Assembly: GCA_023423975.1 (NCBI GenBank)
Contig: JAFAEO010000083.1
Location: 1-64,000, forward strand
DNA: 64,000 bases
DNA from: Pseudomonadota bacterium
GTDB lineage: Bacteria; Pseudomonadota; Gammaproteobacteria; Burkholderiales; Burkholderiaceae_B
Direction of reading: 5' to 3'
Shown: one piece after another, positions 24,879 to 34,018 of the stretch
Numbering within the stretch: the stretch's first letter is position 1
Layout of the letters: each line of letters opens with the position of its first letter
Program-made: the position numbers and the translations under genes
The notes under the pieces: model-generated
Database searches by the model: none
The model's input: only the letters and a program-made list of their open reading frames with translations
Told to the model about the DNA's origin: nothing

Positions 24879-25841
24879 CTATTCTCGTGAACCGACCGTC
24901 TGCAGCTCATGCGCAAATCGCATCACAGTCACCCCCACCTTTAACTGACGCAGGGACGGCATGACCAAAACACAATTGTCATAGGGCGTGACGATAGGCT
25001 TGTCATTATCCTGACCGATCTGCGTGCCTGCATACGCAATACATTCCATTCCCTGATATGGCTCGGAAAAAGTCAATGACTCCGACATCGCCACGACCGG
25101 CGCAGTTACCTGCAACACCGTCTGCGGCCCTTTTTGTGCAAGCATCCAATGGCCCGGCAGGTCGTCTGCATCTACGATGCCCGACTCAAGCAGAAAATGC
25201 GCGACCACGTTTCGCGCCGTGTCCACAGAAGATGGATCTCCGTGATACCCGCATTCGATCAGCAACGCCAGCGCCTGCGATTGCGGATCGCCAAACTGGG
25301 CGAAGTCACGCATACGCGTGCCGTCTTTGTGCCCCGCATCCATGATCACATGTTGCGGTACACCCAGACGTTTAGCCAAATCCACATTGCGCTTTAACAT
25401 ACCGGTCATCATCAACGGCGGGCTGGGTTCGTGCATGGAATGGATATCAAGCAACCAGTCTGCCGCCGCAACCCATTTTCTGAGTTCGAGCGCGCGCCGG
25501 CGTTCCTGTGTGACCGGCTGATCCAGTTTTGCGCTGTTCCAGACCCGGTTCATGTCTTCATCAACAAAACGAGCAGCATCGTGCGCGGCCACATCCAACG
25601 TATCGAATGCCGCCAGATTGCAAAACGCCAGTACCAGTTGGCCTTTTTTCGGACGCAGGCCTGCGGCCAGCAATTCCTTCAAGGCCCAGGCGCCGCAAAT
25701 TTCATTGCCATGAATCAATGCCGTAATCAATAGCGTGGGACCGGCATTGCCCGAATCAAACGCCCATACGCCGGGTGTATCGGTATTACCCACTCGCTCT
25801 GCAGACAACTCCGGTACCGCAATCTCAAACCCTGTACTCAT
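24879..25841 (-). CDS. Succinylglutamate desuccinylase/aspartoacylase family deacylase
   Basis: This 320-residue zinc carboxypeptidase-like (M14-related) hydrolase removes acyl groups from N-acyl amino acids or similar amides. The zinc site is seen as IHGNE (His and Glu, about residue 43) and LLDIHSMHEP (second His, about residue 138). 'IECGYHGD' fits the region of the catalytic Glu. The C-terminus forms the beta-rich extension of this family. The ATG overlaps the stop of the upstream solute-binding protein gene by 4 nt (ATGA), so the two are co-translated and the transporter may feed this enzyme. Confidence 0.85.
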   Translation of the reverse strand: MSTGFEIAVPELSAERVGNTDTPGVWAFDSGNAGPTLLITALIHGNEICGAWALKELLAAGLRPKKGQLVLAFCNLAAFDTLDVAAHDAARFVDEDMNRVWNSAKLDQPVTQERRRALELRKWVAAADWLLDIHSMHEPSPPLMMTGMLKRNVDLAKRLGVPQHVIMDAGHKDGTRMRDFAQFGDPQSQALALLIECGYHGDPSSVDTARNVVAHFLLESGIVDADDLPGHWMLAQKGPQTVLQVTAPVVAMSESLTFSEPYQGMECIAYAGTQIGQDNDKPIVTPYDNCVLVMPSLRQLKVGVTVMRFAHELQTVGSRE

Positions 25842-26845
25842 GGCCGCCCCGTTGCGATATGGGCCGTTTCGGCAAGTTGCTTGAATTTATTGTGCTCTGC
25901 CTGAAAGAACGCGGCCAGATCGGGCTGCTCGCGCATGACATTGCTACCGGTAGCTCGGTATTTCTCCTGAAACTGCGGGTCGGCCAGCACCTGCTGCAGA
26001 CTGGTCTGCAATTTTTTGACGACATCCTCGGGCATGCCCTTGGGGCCGAACAGGCCAAACCAGACACTGATATCCATCGCCTTGAGGGCAGGGTTTTCAG
26101 CCAGCGCCGGAATATCGGAGGCAAAAGAGGAACGTTTTGCGCTGGTGACGCCGATGGCCGTTATCTGGCCCGACTGTATTTGCGGCAATGCCGAAGACAA
26201 GGCAAACACCCCCAGAGGCAGGCGCCCGCTGGTCAGATCCGTGACCAGCGGTGCAACGCCCCGATAGGGCACGTGCAGGAATTTGGCCTGCGTTTCGGCA
26301 TTGACCATCTCACCTGCCATATGCAACGAAGTGCCTACCCCGGAGGAGCCATAGCTGTAGCTATCCGATTTTCCTGACTGGGCGACCTTGACAAGATCAG
26401 CGGTATTCCGGATATCGGTCTTTTTGGAGGCGGCCAGCACCAACGGCTGATCACCGATCAGGCCGATAGCCTGCAAATCGGTAACACCGTTATATTTAAC
26501 CGCCGGATTTACCAGGCTGGCGATCACAATTTCATTGAGCGAACCCACCAGTAGCGTATAGCCATCCGGCTTGGCGCGAATTACTTTCTGGGCGCCGATA
26601 GTGCCGCCTGCGCCGCCCAGATTTTCAACCACCACATTTGCGCCTATTTTCTTGGCCAGCGTGTCCGCCACTACCCTGCCGTTCAGGTCAACACTGCCGC
26701 CCGCCGGATAACCCACCACAATCGTGATAGGGCGATCCGGGTACATCGAGGCCGCCAGTGCCGCCGTGCCGCTTGCCCCCAGCAAGACAAACGCGCTCAG
26801 AACACAGCATGCTCGTCGTTTAACGTGATTACTTAACTTTTTCAT
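25838..26845 (-). CDS. Bug/TctC-family periplasmic solute-binding protein
   Basis: The 335-residue product has a Sec signal (about residues 1-32) and the Bug/TctC fold. Support comes from 'YPDRPITIVVGYPAGGSVDL' after the signal, 'NVVVENLGGAGGTIGAQKV', 'YTLLVGS' and 'HVPYRGVAPLVTDL'. Such proteins bind carboxylates for tripartite tricarboxylate transporters, or act as sensors in Burkholderiales. No TctA or TctB gene is adjacent, so it is an orphan that must share a membrane part. It forms an operon with the downstream deacylase and is divergent from the LysR gene. Confidence 0.92.
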   Translation of the reverse strand: MKKLSNHVKRRACCVLSAFVLLGASGTAALAASMYPDRPITIVVGYPAGGSVDLNGRVVADTLAKKIGANVVVENLGGAGGTIGAQKVIRAKPDGYTLLVGSLNEIVIASLVNPAVKYNGVTDLQAIGLIGDQPLVLAASKKTDIRNTADLVKVAQSGKSDSYSYGSSGVGTSLHMAGEMVNAETQAKFLHVPYRGVAPLVTDLTSGRLPLGVFALSSALPQIQSGQITAIGVTSAKRSSFASDIPALAENPALKAMDISVWFGLFGPKGMPEDVVKKLQTSLQQVLADPQFQEKYRATGSNVMREQPDLAAFFQAEHNKFKQLAETAHIATGRP

Positions 26846-26901
26846 GACAATGTCTCCGTTGAAATTCTTATTGCCTCTATACTAAATGCTGAAAAACACT
26901 A

Positions 26902-26926
26902 TCATTGTGCTTTTATTGCACAATGA
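26902..26926. promoter_or_regulatory. LysR-type operator between the tctC-like gene and lysR
   Basis: TCATTGTGC and GCACAATGA form a perfect 9-bp inverted repeat with a 7-bp spacer and contain the T-N11-A LysR motif. It lies between divergent genes, 57 bp from one and 95 bp from the other, the usual place for LysR-type autoregulation and activation. Confidence 0.7.
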
Positions 26927-27020
26927 CGTGCAAAATAAAACCGCAAGGGCCCATGGCACAACGACACTATTTCAATGGGCCAGCCCCACATTGAACTCCT
27001 ATTGATACGGTAGCTATCCC

Positions 27021-27926
27021 ATGGCAGAAACCAAGCTTCTGAAAGATCTGATTGCCCTGTCCAAAACATGCAGTTTTACCAAAGCCGCAGAGCTACGCAA
27101 TGTGACCCATCCCGCGTTCAGCCGGCGCATTCGGGAACTGGAACACTGGGCCGGGGCAACGCTGGTTGATCGCAGCAAAATTCCCGTCAGGCTCACGCAA
27201 GCGGGGCGCGAACTGCTGGTGACGGCCGAATACATCGTTGCCCGGCTCAATACGGTCAGCAAAAAAATAAAATCGCCCGGACAGGATGCGAGCCATGCAT
27301 TGCGTATTGCGACGGGGCGCTATCTGGCCAGTACGCTGGTAGCGGACTGGGCCTGCGCGATGTCAGATGTCATTGGCCGGGAACTGTCGGAGACCGTGTC
27401 AGTACAGATCAGAACCGGCTCGACGCCGGATATGGTCGCCCTGCTGCAGCGAGAGGAAGTGGATTTTCTGTGCTGCTATGAACACCCCAACTTATCTGTC
27501 CCGGTTGCGACTGCCAATTTCCAGTATCTGCAATTGGGTACAGACCGATTTGTACCGGTGTGCAGCGCTGCCAAATACGGCGACACAGTCTATGACCTGC
27601 TTGATGAATTCACGCCCATTCCGCACGTAACCTATCTCAATACGCTGTCGCTGCACCATATTCTGAGCGATCATCTGCGTGCCAGCAGTTATGCGTTGGA
27701 ACCCGTGGCTTATTGTGATTCAGTGGAAGTGGCCTGGTCATTGATCAAGAAGGGACGTGGTATCGGCTGGCTGCCCTGGTCCGTGGTGGCGCAGGACTGC
27801 ACTTCAGGAATATTGCGCGTATTGGGCGGCAGGCAAAACGAAGTGCCTTTCGAAGTACGGTTATATCGCTCCAAGGAGCCGCTGTCGGTTGCAGCAGAGA
27901 TGATCTGGGAACGAACCACGCGCTGA
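27021..27926 (+). CDS. LysR-family transcriptional regulator
   Basis: This 301-residue regulator has an N-terminal winged HTH at about residues 1-60 ('CSFTKAAELRNVTHPAFSRR' pattern) and a C-terminal LysR substrate-binding domain. It is divergent from the tctC-like/deacylase operon and a near-perfect dyad lies between them, so it probably controls that operon in response to its substrate or product. The ATG is at 27021. Confidence 0.9.
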   Translation: MAETKLLKDLIALSKTCSFTKAAELRNVTHPAFSRRIRELEHWAGATLVDRSKIPVRLTQAGRELLVTAEYIVARLNTVSKKIKSPGQDASHALRIATGRYLASTLVADWACAMSDVIGRELSETVSVQIRTGSTPDMVALLQREEVDFLCCYEHPNLSVPVATANFQYLQLGTDRFVPVCSAAKYGDTVYDLLDEFTPIPHVTYLNTLSLHHILSDHLRASSYALEPVAYCDSVEVAWSLIKKGRGIGWLPWSVVAQDCTSGILRVLGGRQNEVPFEVRLYRSKEPLSVAAEMIWERTTR

Positions 27927-28043
27927 CGCCGACGCCAGAGCGCGGCTTGCACCCATGCCTTGGTCGGCGGCACACCGTTAGTTTGCAAGGATCGCGCAGC
28001 ACTTGCGCGCCGGATTACATCCCGGCGCTAAAAAATAGCTCGG

Positions 28044-29702
28044 TTACGACCCACTGCCTCCAAGTGCGCAATACGCTGCAACCTCGGGCATCTGCCTGAC
28101 TTTGGATTTGAGCATTTTTCCTGTGGCGCCCAGAGGGATGGCGTCCACAAATATAACGTCGTCCGGTATCTGCCATTTGGCAATCTTGCCTTCATAAAAC
28201 TGCAGCAGCTCCTCCCGAGCTAGCGTCATTTGCTCGCGCAGGACAACCACAATAATCGGACGCTCGTCCCATTTTGGATGACTGACGCCGATGCAGGCAG
28301 CCAGTTGTACGGCAGGATGCGCCATGGCGATGTTTTCAATATCAATCGAGCTGATCCATTCGCCGCCGGATTTGATCACATCCTTGCTGCGGTCCGTAAT
28401 CTGCAGATAGCCATCGGCGTCGATGGTCGCTACATCTCCGGTGGGAAACCAGCCGTCTACCAGTATTGCATCGTCTTTACCGGGGAAATAGTCGCGCACA
28501 ACCCAAGGCCCCTTAACGTATAAATCGCCATATGTTTTGCCGTCCCATGGCAATTCGCCCGCATCGTCGCCGACAATTTTGAAATCAATTCCGTACATTG
28601 CCCGTCCCTGCTTGCACCGCAGCTTTATTTGTTCTTCCTCTGGCTGCATCAGGGACTTATTTTTCAGCGCACATAGCGCTCCCAGCGGGCTGGTTTCTGT
28701 CATTCCCCAGGCATGGATAACCTCGACGCCGTACTGCTCCCGGAATGCTTGTATCATGGCCGGCGGGCAGGCCGACCCGCCAATCACGGTACGCTTGAGC
28801 GTGGAAAATTGCTGACCCTCGCCTTTAGCATGATCAAGCAGCATCTGCCATACGGTTGGCACACCAGCGGCAAATGTCACCCCTTCCTGTTCGATCAACT
28901 GGTAGACCGATTTTCCGTCAAGCCGCGGACCAGGAAAAACCAGCGCAGCGCCGGTCAGTGCGGCCGCATAGGGGATGCCCCAGGCATTGACGTGAAACAT
29001 GGGCACCACAGGCAGGATCACATCGCGCGCCGAGATGGCCATAGAATCGGGCAATGCAGCGCCATAGGCATGCAGCAGCGTTGAACGATGGCTGTACATG
29101 ACCGCTTTCGGATGCCCTGTGGTCCCACTGGTGTAGCACATGCTGGAAGCGGCGTTCTCATCAAATTGCGGCCAGCGATAGTCGTCCGATTGCTCTTCGA
29201 CCCACTGCTCGTAACTGATCAGGCCGGGTATTGCGCTGTCCGATGGCAAAGCGTCACGGTCGCAAAGCGCAACATAGTGCCTGATCGTTTGGCATTTGCC
29301 ATGCACTGCCTGCACCAGAGGCAGAAAGCTCAGGTCGAAACATAAAACCTGGTCATCGGCATGATTGGCAATCCACGCAATTTGATCCGGGTGCAGGCGC
29401 GGATTAATAGTATGCAGCACCCTGCCCGACCCACTGACACCGAAATAAAGTTCCAGATGCCGGTAGCCATTCCAGGCCAGCGTGGCCACCCGCGCAGAAA
29501 GCGGCATGGCCATGGCATCGAGTGCGCGTGCTACCTGGCGGGAACGGCGGGCCACATCGCGCCAGCAATAGCGATGCAAATCCCCCTCTACGCGGCGCGA
29601 GACAATCTGACCATCACCATGATGGCGCTCGGCATGAACGATCAGCGACGATATCAGCAATTGATGCGGCTGCATCAGGCCCATCTGTATTTCATCTGTC
29701 AT
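28044..29702 (-). CDS. Acyl-CoA ligase (AMP-forming, FadD-like)
   Basis: This 552-residue adenylate-forming enzyme activates a carboxylic acid, probably a medium- or long-chain fatty acid, to its CoA ester. The P-loop-like motif is 'SSMCYTSGTTGHPKAVMYSH' (about residue 180). 'HAWGMTETSPLG' is the A5 motif, 'GWFPTGDVATIDADGYL' the A7/A8 region, and the catalytic Lys is in LGATGKMLKSK near the C-terminus. I chose ATG 29702 after AGAGAGAG; the frame extends upstream to 29741. It stands alone between the LysR and ada genes. Confidence 0.88.
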   Translation of the reverse strand: MTDEIQMGLMQPHQLLISSLIVHAERHHGDGQIVSRRVEGDLHRYCWRDVARRSRQVARALDAMAMPLSARVATLAWNGYRHLELYFGVSGSGRVLHTINPRLHPDQIAWIANHADDQVLCFDLSFLPLVQAVHGKCQTIRHYVALCDRDALPSDSAIPGLISYEQWVEEQSDDYRWPQFDENAASSMCYTSGTTGHPKAVMYSHRSTLLHAYGAALPDSMAISARDVILPVVPMFHVNAWGIPYAAALTGAALVFPGPRLDGKSVYQLIEQEGVTFAAGVPTVWQMLLDHAKGEGQQFSTLKRTVIGGSACPPAMIQAFREQYGVEVIHAWGMTETSPLGALCALKNKSLMQPEEEQIKLRCKQGRAMYGIDFKIVGDDAGELPWDGKTYGDLYVKGPWVVRDYFPGKDDAILVDGWFPTGDVATIDADGYLQITDRSKDVIKSGGEWISSIDIENIAMAHPAVQLAACIGVSHPKWDERPIIVVVLREQMTLAREELLQFYEGKIAKWQIPDDVIFVDAIPLGATGKMLKSKVRQMPEVAAYCALGGSGS

Positions 29703-30004
29703 AAGTCTCTCTCTTTTTGGATTTATTCTGTCCACCCTCACGCACTAGGGTTGCCAGGGCCAGCCGACTACCAGACTCACCCAATGCAGCACCGGCTACG
29801 CGATTATTGTCCCACAATTGTTCAATAATTCAATTGCTGATTCCACGATGCCTCGCTCCGCAAAAATCAGCTTGCGGGTTGCCACCAGACTAATCGCCGA
29901 CAGATCAAACAACAGACTTATATTGCACGTCCTGCGATTGCCACCGACGGTGGTCAACGATCGAAACCACAAGGCAACAGCATGCATCCTGCAACCGACA
30001 ACGA

Positions 30005-31078
30005 TTACGCTGTCGCTTCCCGTTCCAGCAACTGGCGCTTGCGCTCTACCCCCCAGCGATAACCTGAGATATCGCCATCTCGCCTGACCACGCGATGGCA
30101 GGGAATGGCAACGGCAATGCGGTTAGCGCCACAGGCCTGAGCCACGGCACGCACAGCGGTGGGCGCCCCAATCCGCTCGGCAATCTGACCGTAACTGACG
30201 GTCGTGCCGGCCGGCACCTCCCGTAATGCCTGCCACACCCGTTCCTGAAAAGCCGTACCACGAACATCAAGCGGCAGGTTCAGCCCCACAGACGGCGCCT
30301 CTACAAAACCGATCACCTGCGCCACCAGACGCTCAAAGGCAGCATCGCCGCCGACCAGCTGCGCCCTGGCAAATTGATCCTGCAAGTCGCGCAGCAGCGC
30401 ATCGGGATCATCTCCCAGCATAATGGCGCAGATGCCGCGGTGGCTTTGCGCCACCAGAATGGCGCCCAGCGAACATTGCCCGATAGCAAAACGAATAACA
30501 GCGCCCTGCCCCCCAGCCCGATACTCCCCGGCGCGCATCCCCAGCAACTGCTCGGACGCTTCATAAAAGCGGCTGTTGGAATTGAAGCCTGCCGTATAGA
30601 TTGCGTCTGTAATCGATGTGACAGAAGACCCCAGTTGATCGCGCAGTTTTCTGGCACGCCAGGCCGACGCATAGGCTTTTGGCGTGAGACCGGTTTCAGC
30701 CTTGAATACACGATGAAAATGAAATGGACTCATATTGGCTTGTGCCGCCAGCTCATCCAGACTGGGTGGCGTTTGCGCCGATTCGATGTAGCGGCAAGCC
30801 TGCGCCACCAGATCGGCCCGTTCGTCTGCAGCGGCAGTGCGGTCCGCCCGCGCACGGAGGCTGGCGCGATAGCCTGCTGCCTCAGCCTCTTGCGCCGTAT
30901 CAAAGAAAACGACATTTTTTCGCTGTGGCAGGCGAGCTGAAGAACTGGGACGGCAATATACGCCCGTGGTCTTTACAGCATAGACAAATTGCCCATCCGC
31001 CTGCCGATCGCGACTTTGCACCGCCTGCCAGCGAGCCTCGTCGGACGTAAACCGGGCTTGTACTTGCGTCGATGTCAT
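30005..31078 (-). CDS. ada: Ada-type bifunctional DNA alkylation repair regulator
   Basis: The 357-residue product has three parts: an N-terminal Ada zinc domain (about 1-75), an AraC-type HTH (about 90-180), and an O6-alkylguanine-DNA alkyltransferase domain (about 190-350) with the active Cys in AIPCHRVV. In E. coli Ada the N-domain binds Zn through four Cys and takes methyl from phosphotriesters on Cys38 to become an activator. Here only the Cys38 equivalent remains (GVYCRPS). The second Cys is Ser (PSSSAR), and the C-x-x-C pair reads SLRA, so three of four ligands are missing. AGGAG precedes the ATG. A 14-bp inverted repeat resembling an Ada box lies upstream at 31124-31161. Confidence 0.9.
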   Translation of the reverse strand: MTSTQVQARFTSDEARWQAVQSRDRQADGQFVYAVKTTGVYCRPSSSARLPQRKNVVFFDTAQEAEAAGYRASLRARADRTAAADERADLVAQACRYIESAQTPPSLDELAAQANMSPFHFHRVFKAETGLTPKAYASAWRARKLRDQLGSSVTSITDAIYTAGFNSNSRFYEASEQLLGMRAGEYRAGGQGAVIRFAIGQCSLGAILVAQSHRGICAIMLGDDPDALLRDLQDQFARAQLVGGDAAFERLVAQVIGFVEAPSVGLNLPLDVRGTAFQERVWQALREVPAGTTVSYGQIAERIGAPTAVRAVAQACGANRIAVAIPCHRVVRRDGDISGYRWGVERKRQLLEREATA

Positions 31079-31123
31079 GATTGATCTCCTGGATGTATGG
31101 CAGTCATAATCAGAATAGAACTC

Positions 31124-31161
31124 AATTCAATCGCAAGCAATCTTTTTCTTGCGATTGAATT
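31124..31161. promoter_or_regulatory. 14-bp perfect inverted repeat upstream of ada (Ada-box-like)
   Basis: AATTCAATCGCAAG (31124-31137) and its exact complement CTTGCGATTGAATT (31148-31161) are separated by 10 bp, starting 46 bp upstream of ada. Each arm resembles the E. coli Ada box as I recall it (AATT followed by GCGCAAG). It could serve ada, the divergent dehydratase gene, or both. Confidence 0.55.
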
Positions 31162-31377
31162 ATCAATAAGTAACTGGCCAACAGCGTCCCCTCCCCAAAA
31201 CACTTTCGCCCGTTCACAACCGCTATTACATATGCAATCGGCGACGTCACCAACAAAGTGCTATCACGGCCCGCCAGCTCGTACCGCTGTCATCGATATC
31301 CCGAATATACCAACTGATATATTAATGTTTCAATGATATTCGACCTTATTTATTATGCTTCCCCAAGGTAATACACC

Positions 31378-33111
31378 ATGTCAAAACGTACCTATGATTC
31401 GCTGCGCAGTGCCCGCTGGTTTGCCCCGGATGATTTGCGCTCTTTCGGACACCGATCCCGTATCATGCAAATGGGCTATGCTCCTGAAGACTGGGAGGGC
31501 CGTCCTGTCATTGCCATCCTGAACACCTGGTCGGATATCAACCCTTGCCATTCGCATTTCAAGCAAAGAGTGGAAGATGTCAAACGGGGGATTTTCCAGG
31601 CGGGAGGCTTTCCCATAGAACTGCCGGCCATCTCCCTGTCGGAAAACTTCGTCAAACCCACCACCATGCTATATCGCAATATGCTTGCCATGGAAGCCGA
31701 GGAACTGTTACGCAGCCATCCGGTAGACGGCGCGGTACTGATGGGCGGCTGCGACAAGACTACGCCGGGCCTGTTGATGGGCGCCATCAGTGCGGGACTG
31801 CCCTGTATTTATCTGCCTGCCGGCCCCATGCTGCGCGGTAACTGGCAGGGAAAAATCCTGGGATCGGGCTCGGACGCTTGGGAATACTGGGATGAGCGAC
31901 GCGCCGGCAAGATCAGCAAAACCGAATGGATTGGCGTAGAAGGCGGCATTGCCCGCAGCGCAGGCACATGCATGACGATGGGCACCGCCAGCACGATGAC
32001 CGCCATTGCCGAATCCATCGGCATGACGCTACCTGGAGCATCATCGATTCCCGCAGTCGACGCCAACCACATTCGCATGGCAGCCGCTTGCGGCCGCCGT
32101 ATCGTTGAGATGGTATGGGAGGATCTCACACCGGCGCGCATTCTGTCCCGAACCAGTTTTCTGAATGCCATTGCCGTAGCCATGGCAATGGGATGCTCCA
32201 CCAACGCAGTCATTCATCTGATTGCCATGTCGCGTCGCGCCGGTTGTGATGTCACGCTGGATGACTTTGATGCGGCCAGCCGCAAGGTGCCGGTCATTGC
32301 CAATGTCCGCCCCAGCGGCAGCACTTATTTGATGGAAGATTTTTATTACGCAGGCGGCCTGCCAGCCCTGATGCGCCGCCTGGGCGATCATGTACAGGGC
32401 GAGACCATGACGGTGACCGGCCAGACGCTGGCCGACAATATCAAAGATGCGCAGGTGTATAACGACGACGTGATTCGTCCCATGGACAACCCTTTGTATC
32501 CTGAAGGCGCACTGGCCGTGCTGCGCGGCAATCTGGCGCCGTCCGGCTGCGTGATCAAACCCAGCGCATGCGCGCCGCAGTTTCTGCAGCACACCGGCCC
32601 CGCGCTCGTCTTTGATGATTATCCAAGCATGAAAGCAGCAGTAGACGATGAAAACCTGGATGTCACGCCCGGGCACATTATGGTGTTGCGCAACGCCGGC
32701 CCGCTGGGCGGTCCGGGGATGCCCGAATGGGGCATGTTGCCGATCCCGGTCAAGTTGATCAAACAAGGCGTACGCGATATGTTGCGTCTGTCCGATGCGC
32801 GCATGAGCGGCACCAGCTACGGCGCCTGTATTTTACATGTGGCCCCCGAATCGTATGTTGGCGGCAATCTGGCGCTGGTACGCACTGGCGACATGATTAC
32901 CGTTGATGTTCCCGCCCGCCGCATCCACCTTGAAATCAGTGACGAGGAACTGGCCGCAAGACGCGCAGACTGGGTCGCACCCGAACGCCGTTTCGAACGC
33001 GGCTACGGCTGGATGTTCTCGCAACATATTCTGCAAGCCGATGCCGGTTGTGATTTCGACTTTCTGGAAACCAGCTTCGGCGCCCCCAATAACGAACCCA
33101 GCATTTACTGA
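31378..33111 (+). CDS. IlvD/Edd-family dehydratase, probably a sugar-acid (arabonate-type) dehydratase
   Basis: This 577-residue Fe-S dehydratase is of the IlvD/Edd family. The three cluster Cys are likely in NPCHSH (about residue 59), GGCDKTTPG (about 127) and GTCMTMGTAST (about 200). The sequence 'RSRIMQMGYAPEDWEGRPVI' and the 577-residue length fit the arabonate/xylonate branch rather than branched-chain amino acid IlvD. It would convert an aldonate to a 2-keto-3-deoxy acid. An RraA-family gene (14 nt behind) and a GntR regulator follow on the same strand. The substrate is not proven. Confidence 0.85.
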   Translation: MSKRTYDSLRSARWFAPDDLRSFGHRSRIMQMGYAPEDWEGRPVIAILNTWSDINPCHSHFKQRVEDVKRGIFQAGGFPIELPAISLSENFVKPTTMLYRNMLAMEAEELLRSHPVDGAVLMGGCDKTTPGLLMGAISAGLPCIYLPAGPMLRGNWQGKILGSGSDAWEYWDERRAGKISKTEWIGVEGGIARSAGTCMTMGTASTMTAIAESIGMTLPGASSIPAVDANHIRMAAACGRRIVEMVWEDLTPARILSRTSFLNAIAVAMAMGCSTNAVIHLIAMSRRAGCDVTLDDFDAASRKVPVIANVRPSGSTYLMEDFYYAGGLPALMRRLGDHVQGETMTVTGQTLADNIKDAQVYNDDVIRPMDNPLYPEGALAVLRGNLAPSGCVIKPSACAPQFLQHTGPALVFDDYPSMKAAVDDENLDVTPGHIMVLRNAGPLGGPGMPEWGMLPIPVKLIKQGVRDMLRLSDARMSGTSYGACILHVAPESYVGGNLALVRTGDMITVDVPARRIHLEISDEELAARRADWVAPERRFERGYGWMFSQHILQADAGCDFDFLETSFGAPNNEPSIY

Positions 33112-33124
33112 TCAGGAAATCATC

Positions 33125-33841
33125 ATGGCCCTAGACCCACACGTTCGCAAGCAACTGGCGACCGTCAGCACTGCCACTTTGTGTACTGCCTTGTATAAGC
33201 GCGGGCTGCGCAATCAGTTCATTCAGGACGTCCATCCGCTCAACCCCGATTTGCCCACCATGGTAGGCGAGGCTTACACGCTGCGCTACATTCCGGCACG
33301 CGAAGACCTCAACCCCATTACCGTCTTTCAGGACCGCAGTCATCCGCAACGGGTTGCGGTTGATCAGTGCCCGCAAGGCGCGGTGCTGATGATAGATAGT
33401 CGCAAGGATGCACGTGCCGCTTCAGCCGGCTCCATTCTGGTTTCCCGACTGATGCAGCGAGGTGCGGCTGGTGTGGTCACCGATGGCGGCTTTCGTGATT
33501 CACCGGAAATTGCCAAGTTGTCCATTGCCGCCTATCACCATCGTCCTTCTGCACCCACTAATCTTACCCTGCATCAGGCGCTGGACATCAACGTGCCTAT
33601 CGGCTGCGGCGATGTTGCCGTTTTCCCGGGCGATGTCGTCGTCGGCGATGCCGAGGGCGTGGTCGTGATCCCCGCGCATCTGGCGCAGGAAATTGCTGCC
33701 GAGGCCATAGAAATGACGGCATACGAGGATTTCGTCACCGAAGAGGTACTCAAGGGCAGATCCATTATCGGGCTGTACCCCGCGACCGATGAACAGGCAA
33801 AAACCGATTTTTCCGCCTGGCGACAGCGCAATGGCAGATAG
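33125..33841 (+). CDS. RraA-family protein (aldolase/decarboxylase-like)
   Basis: The 238-residue product has the RraA/HMG-aldolase fold. Members include pyruvate aldolases of 4-hydroxy-2-oxo acids, oxaloacetate decarboxylases and the RNase E regulator RraA. 'ATVSTATLCTALYKRGLRNQ' at the N-terminus, 'GSILVSRLMQRGAAGVVTDGGFRD' in the middle and 'VFPGDVVVGDAEGVVVIP' at the end are family hallmarks. AGGAAATCATC precedes the ATG. It lies 14 nt after the dehydratase, so it probably acts on a downstream keto acid rather than on RNase E. Confidence 0.85.
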   Translation: MALDPHVRKQLATVSTATLCTALYKRGLRNQFIQDVHPLNPDLPTMVGEAYTLRYIPAREDLNPITVFQDRSHPQRVAVDQCPQGAVLMIDSRKDARAASAGSILVSRLMQRGAAGVVTDGGFRDSPEIAKLSIAAYHHRPSAPTNLTLHQALDINVPIGCGDVAVFPGDVVVGDAEGVVVIPAHLAQEIAAEAIEMTAYEDFVTEEVLKGRSIIGLYPATDEQAKTDFSAWRQRNGR

Positions 33842-34018
33842 CATGTCGACGGCGGCACGATCAGCAGCGTTGCCATACAGGTCAGTGCGCAATGCGCGCC
33901 GCGCGCAATTGAACGGCTGGGCTGTCAATTATCTGGCAGCCTTGCACGTATTTGGTATTGCATATCGCGTATTGCATGGTTATCGCATCGGCTGCGTTAC
34001 CAGTCACCGACATGACAC

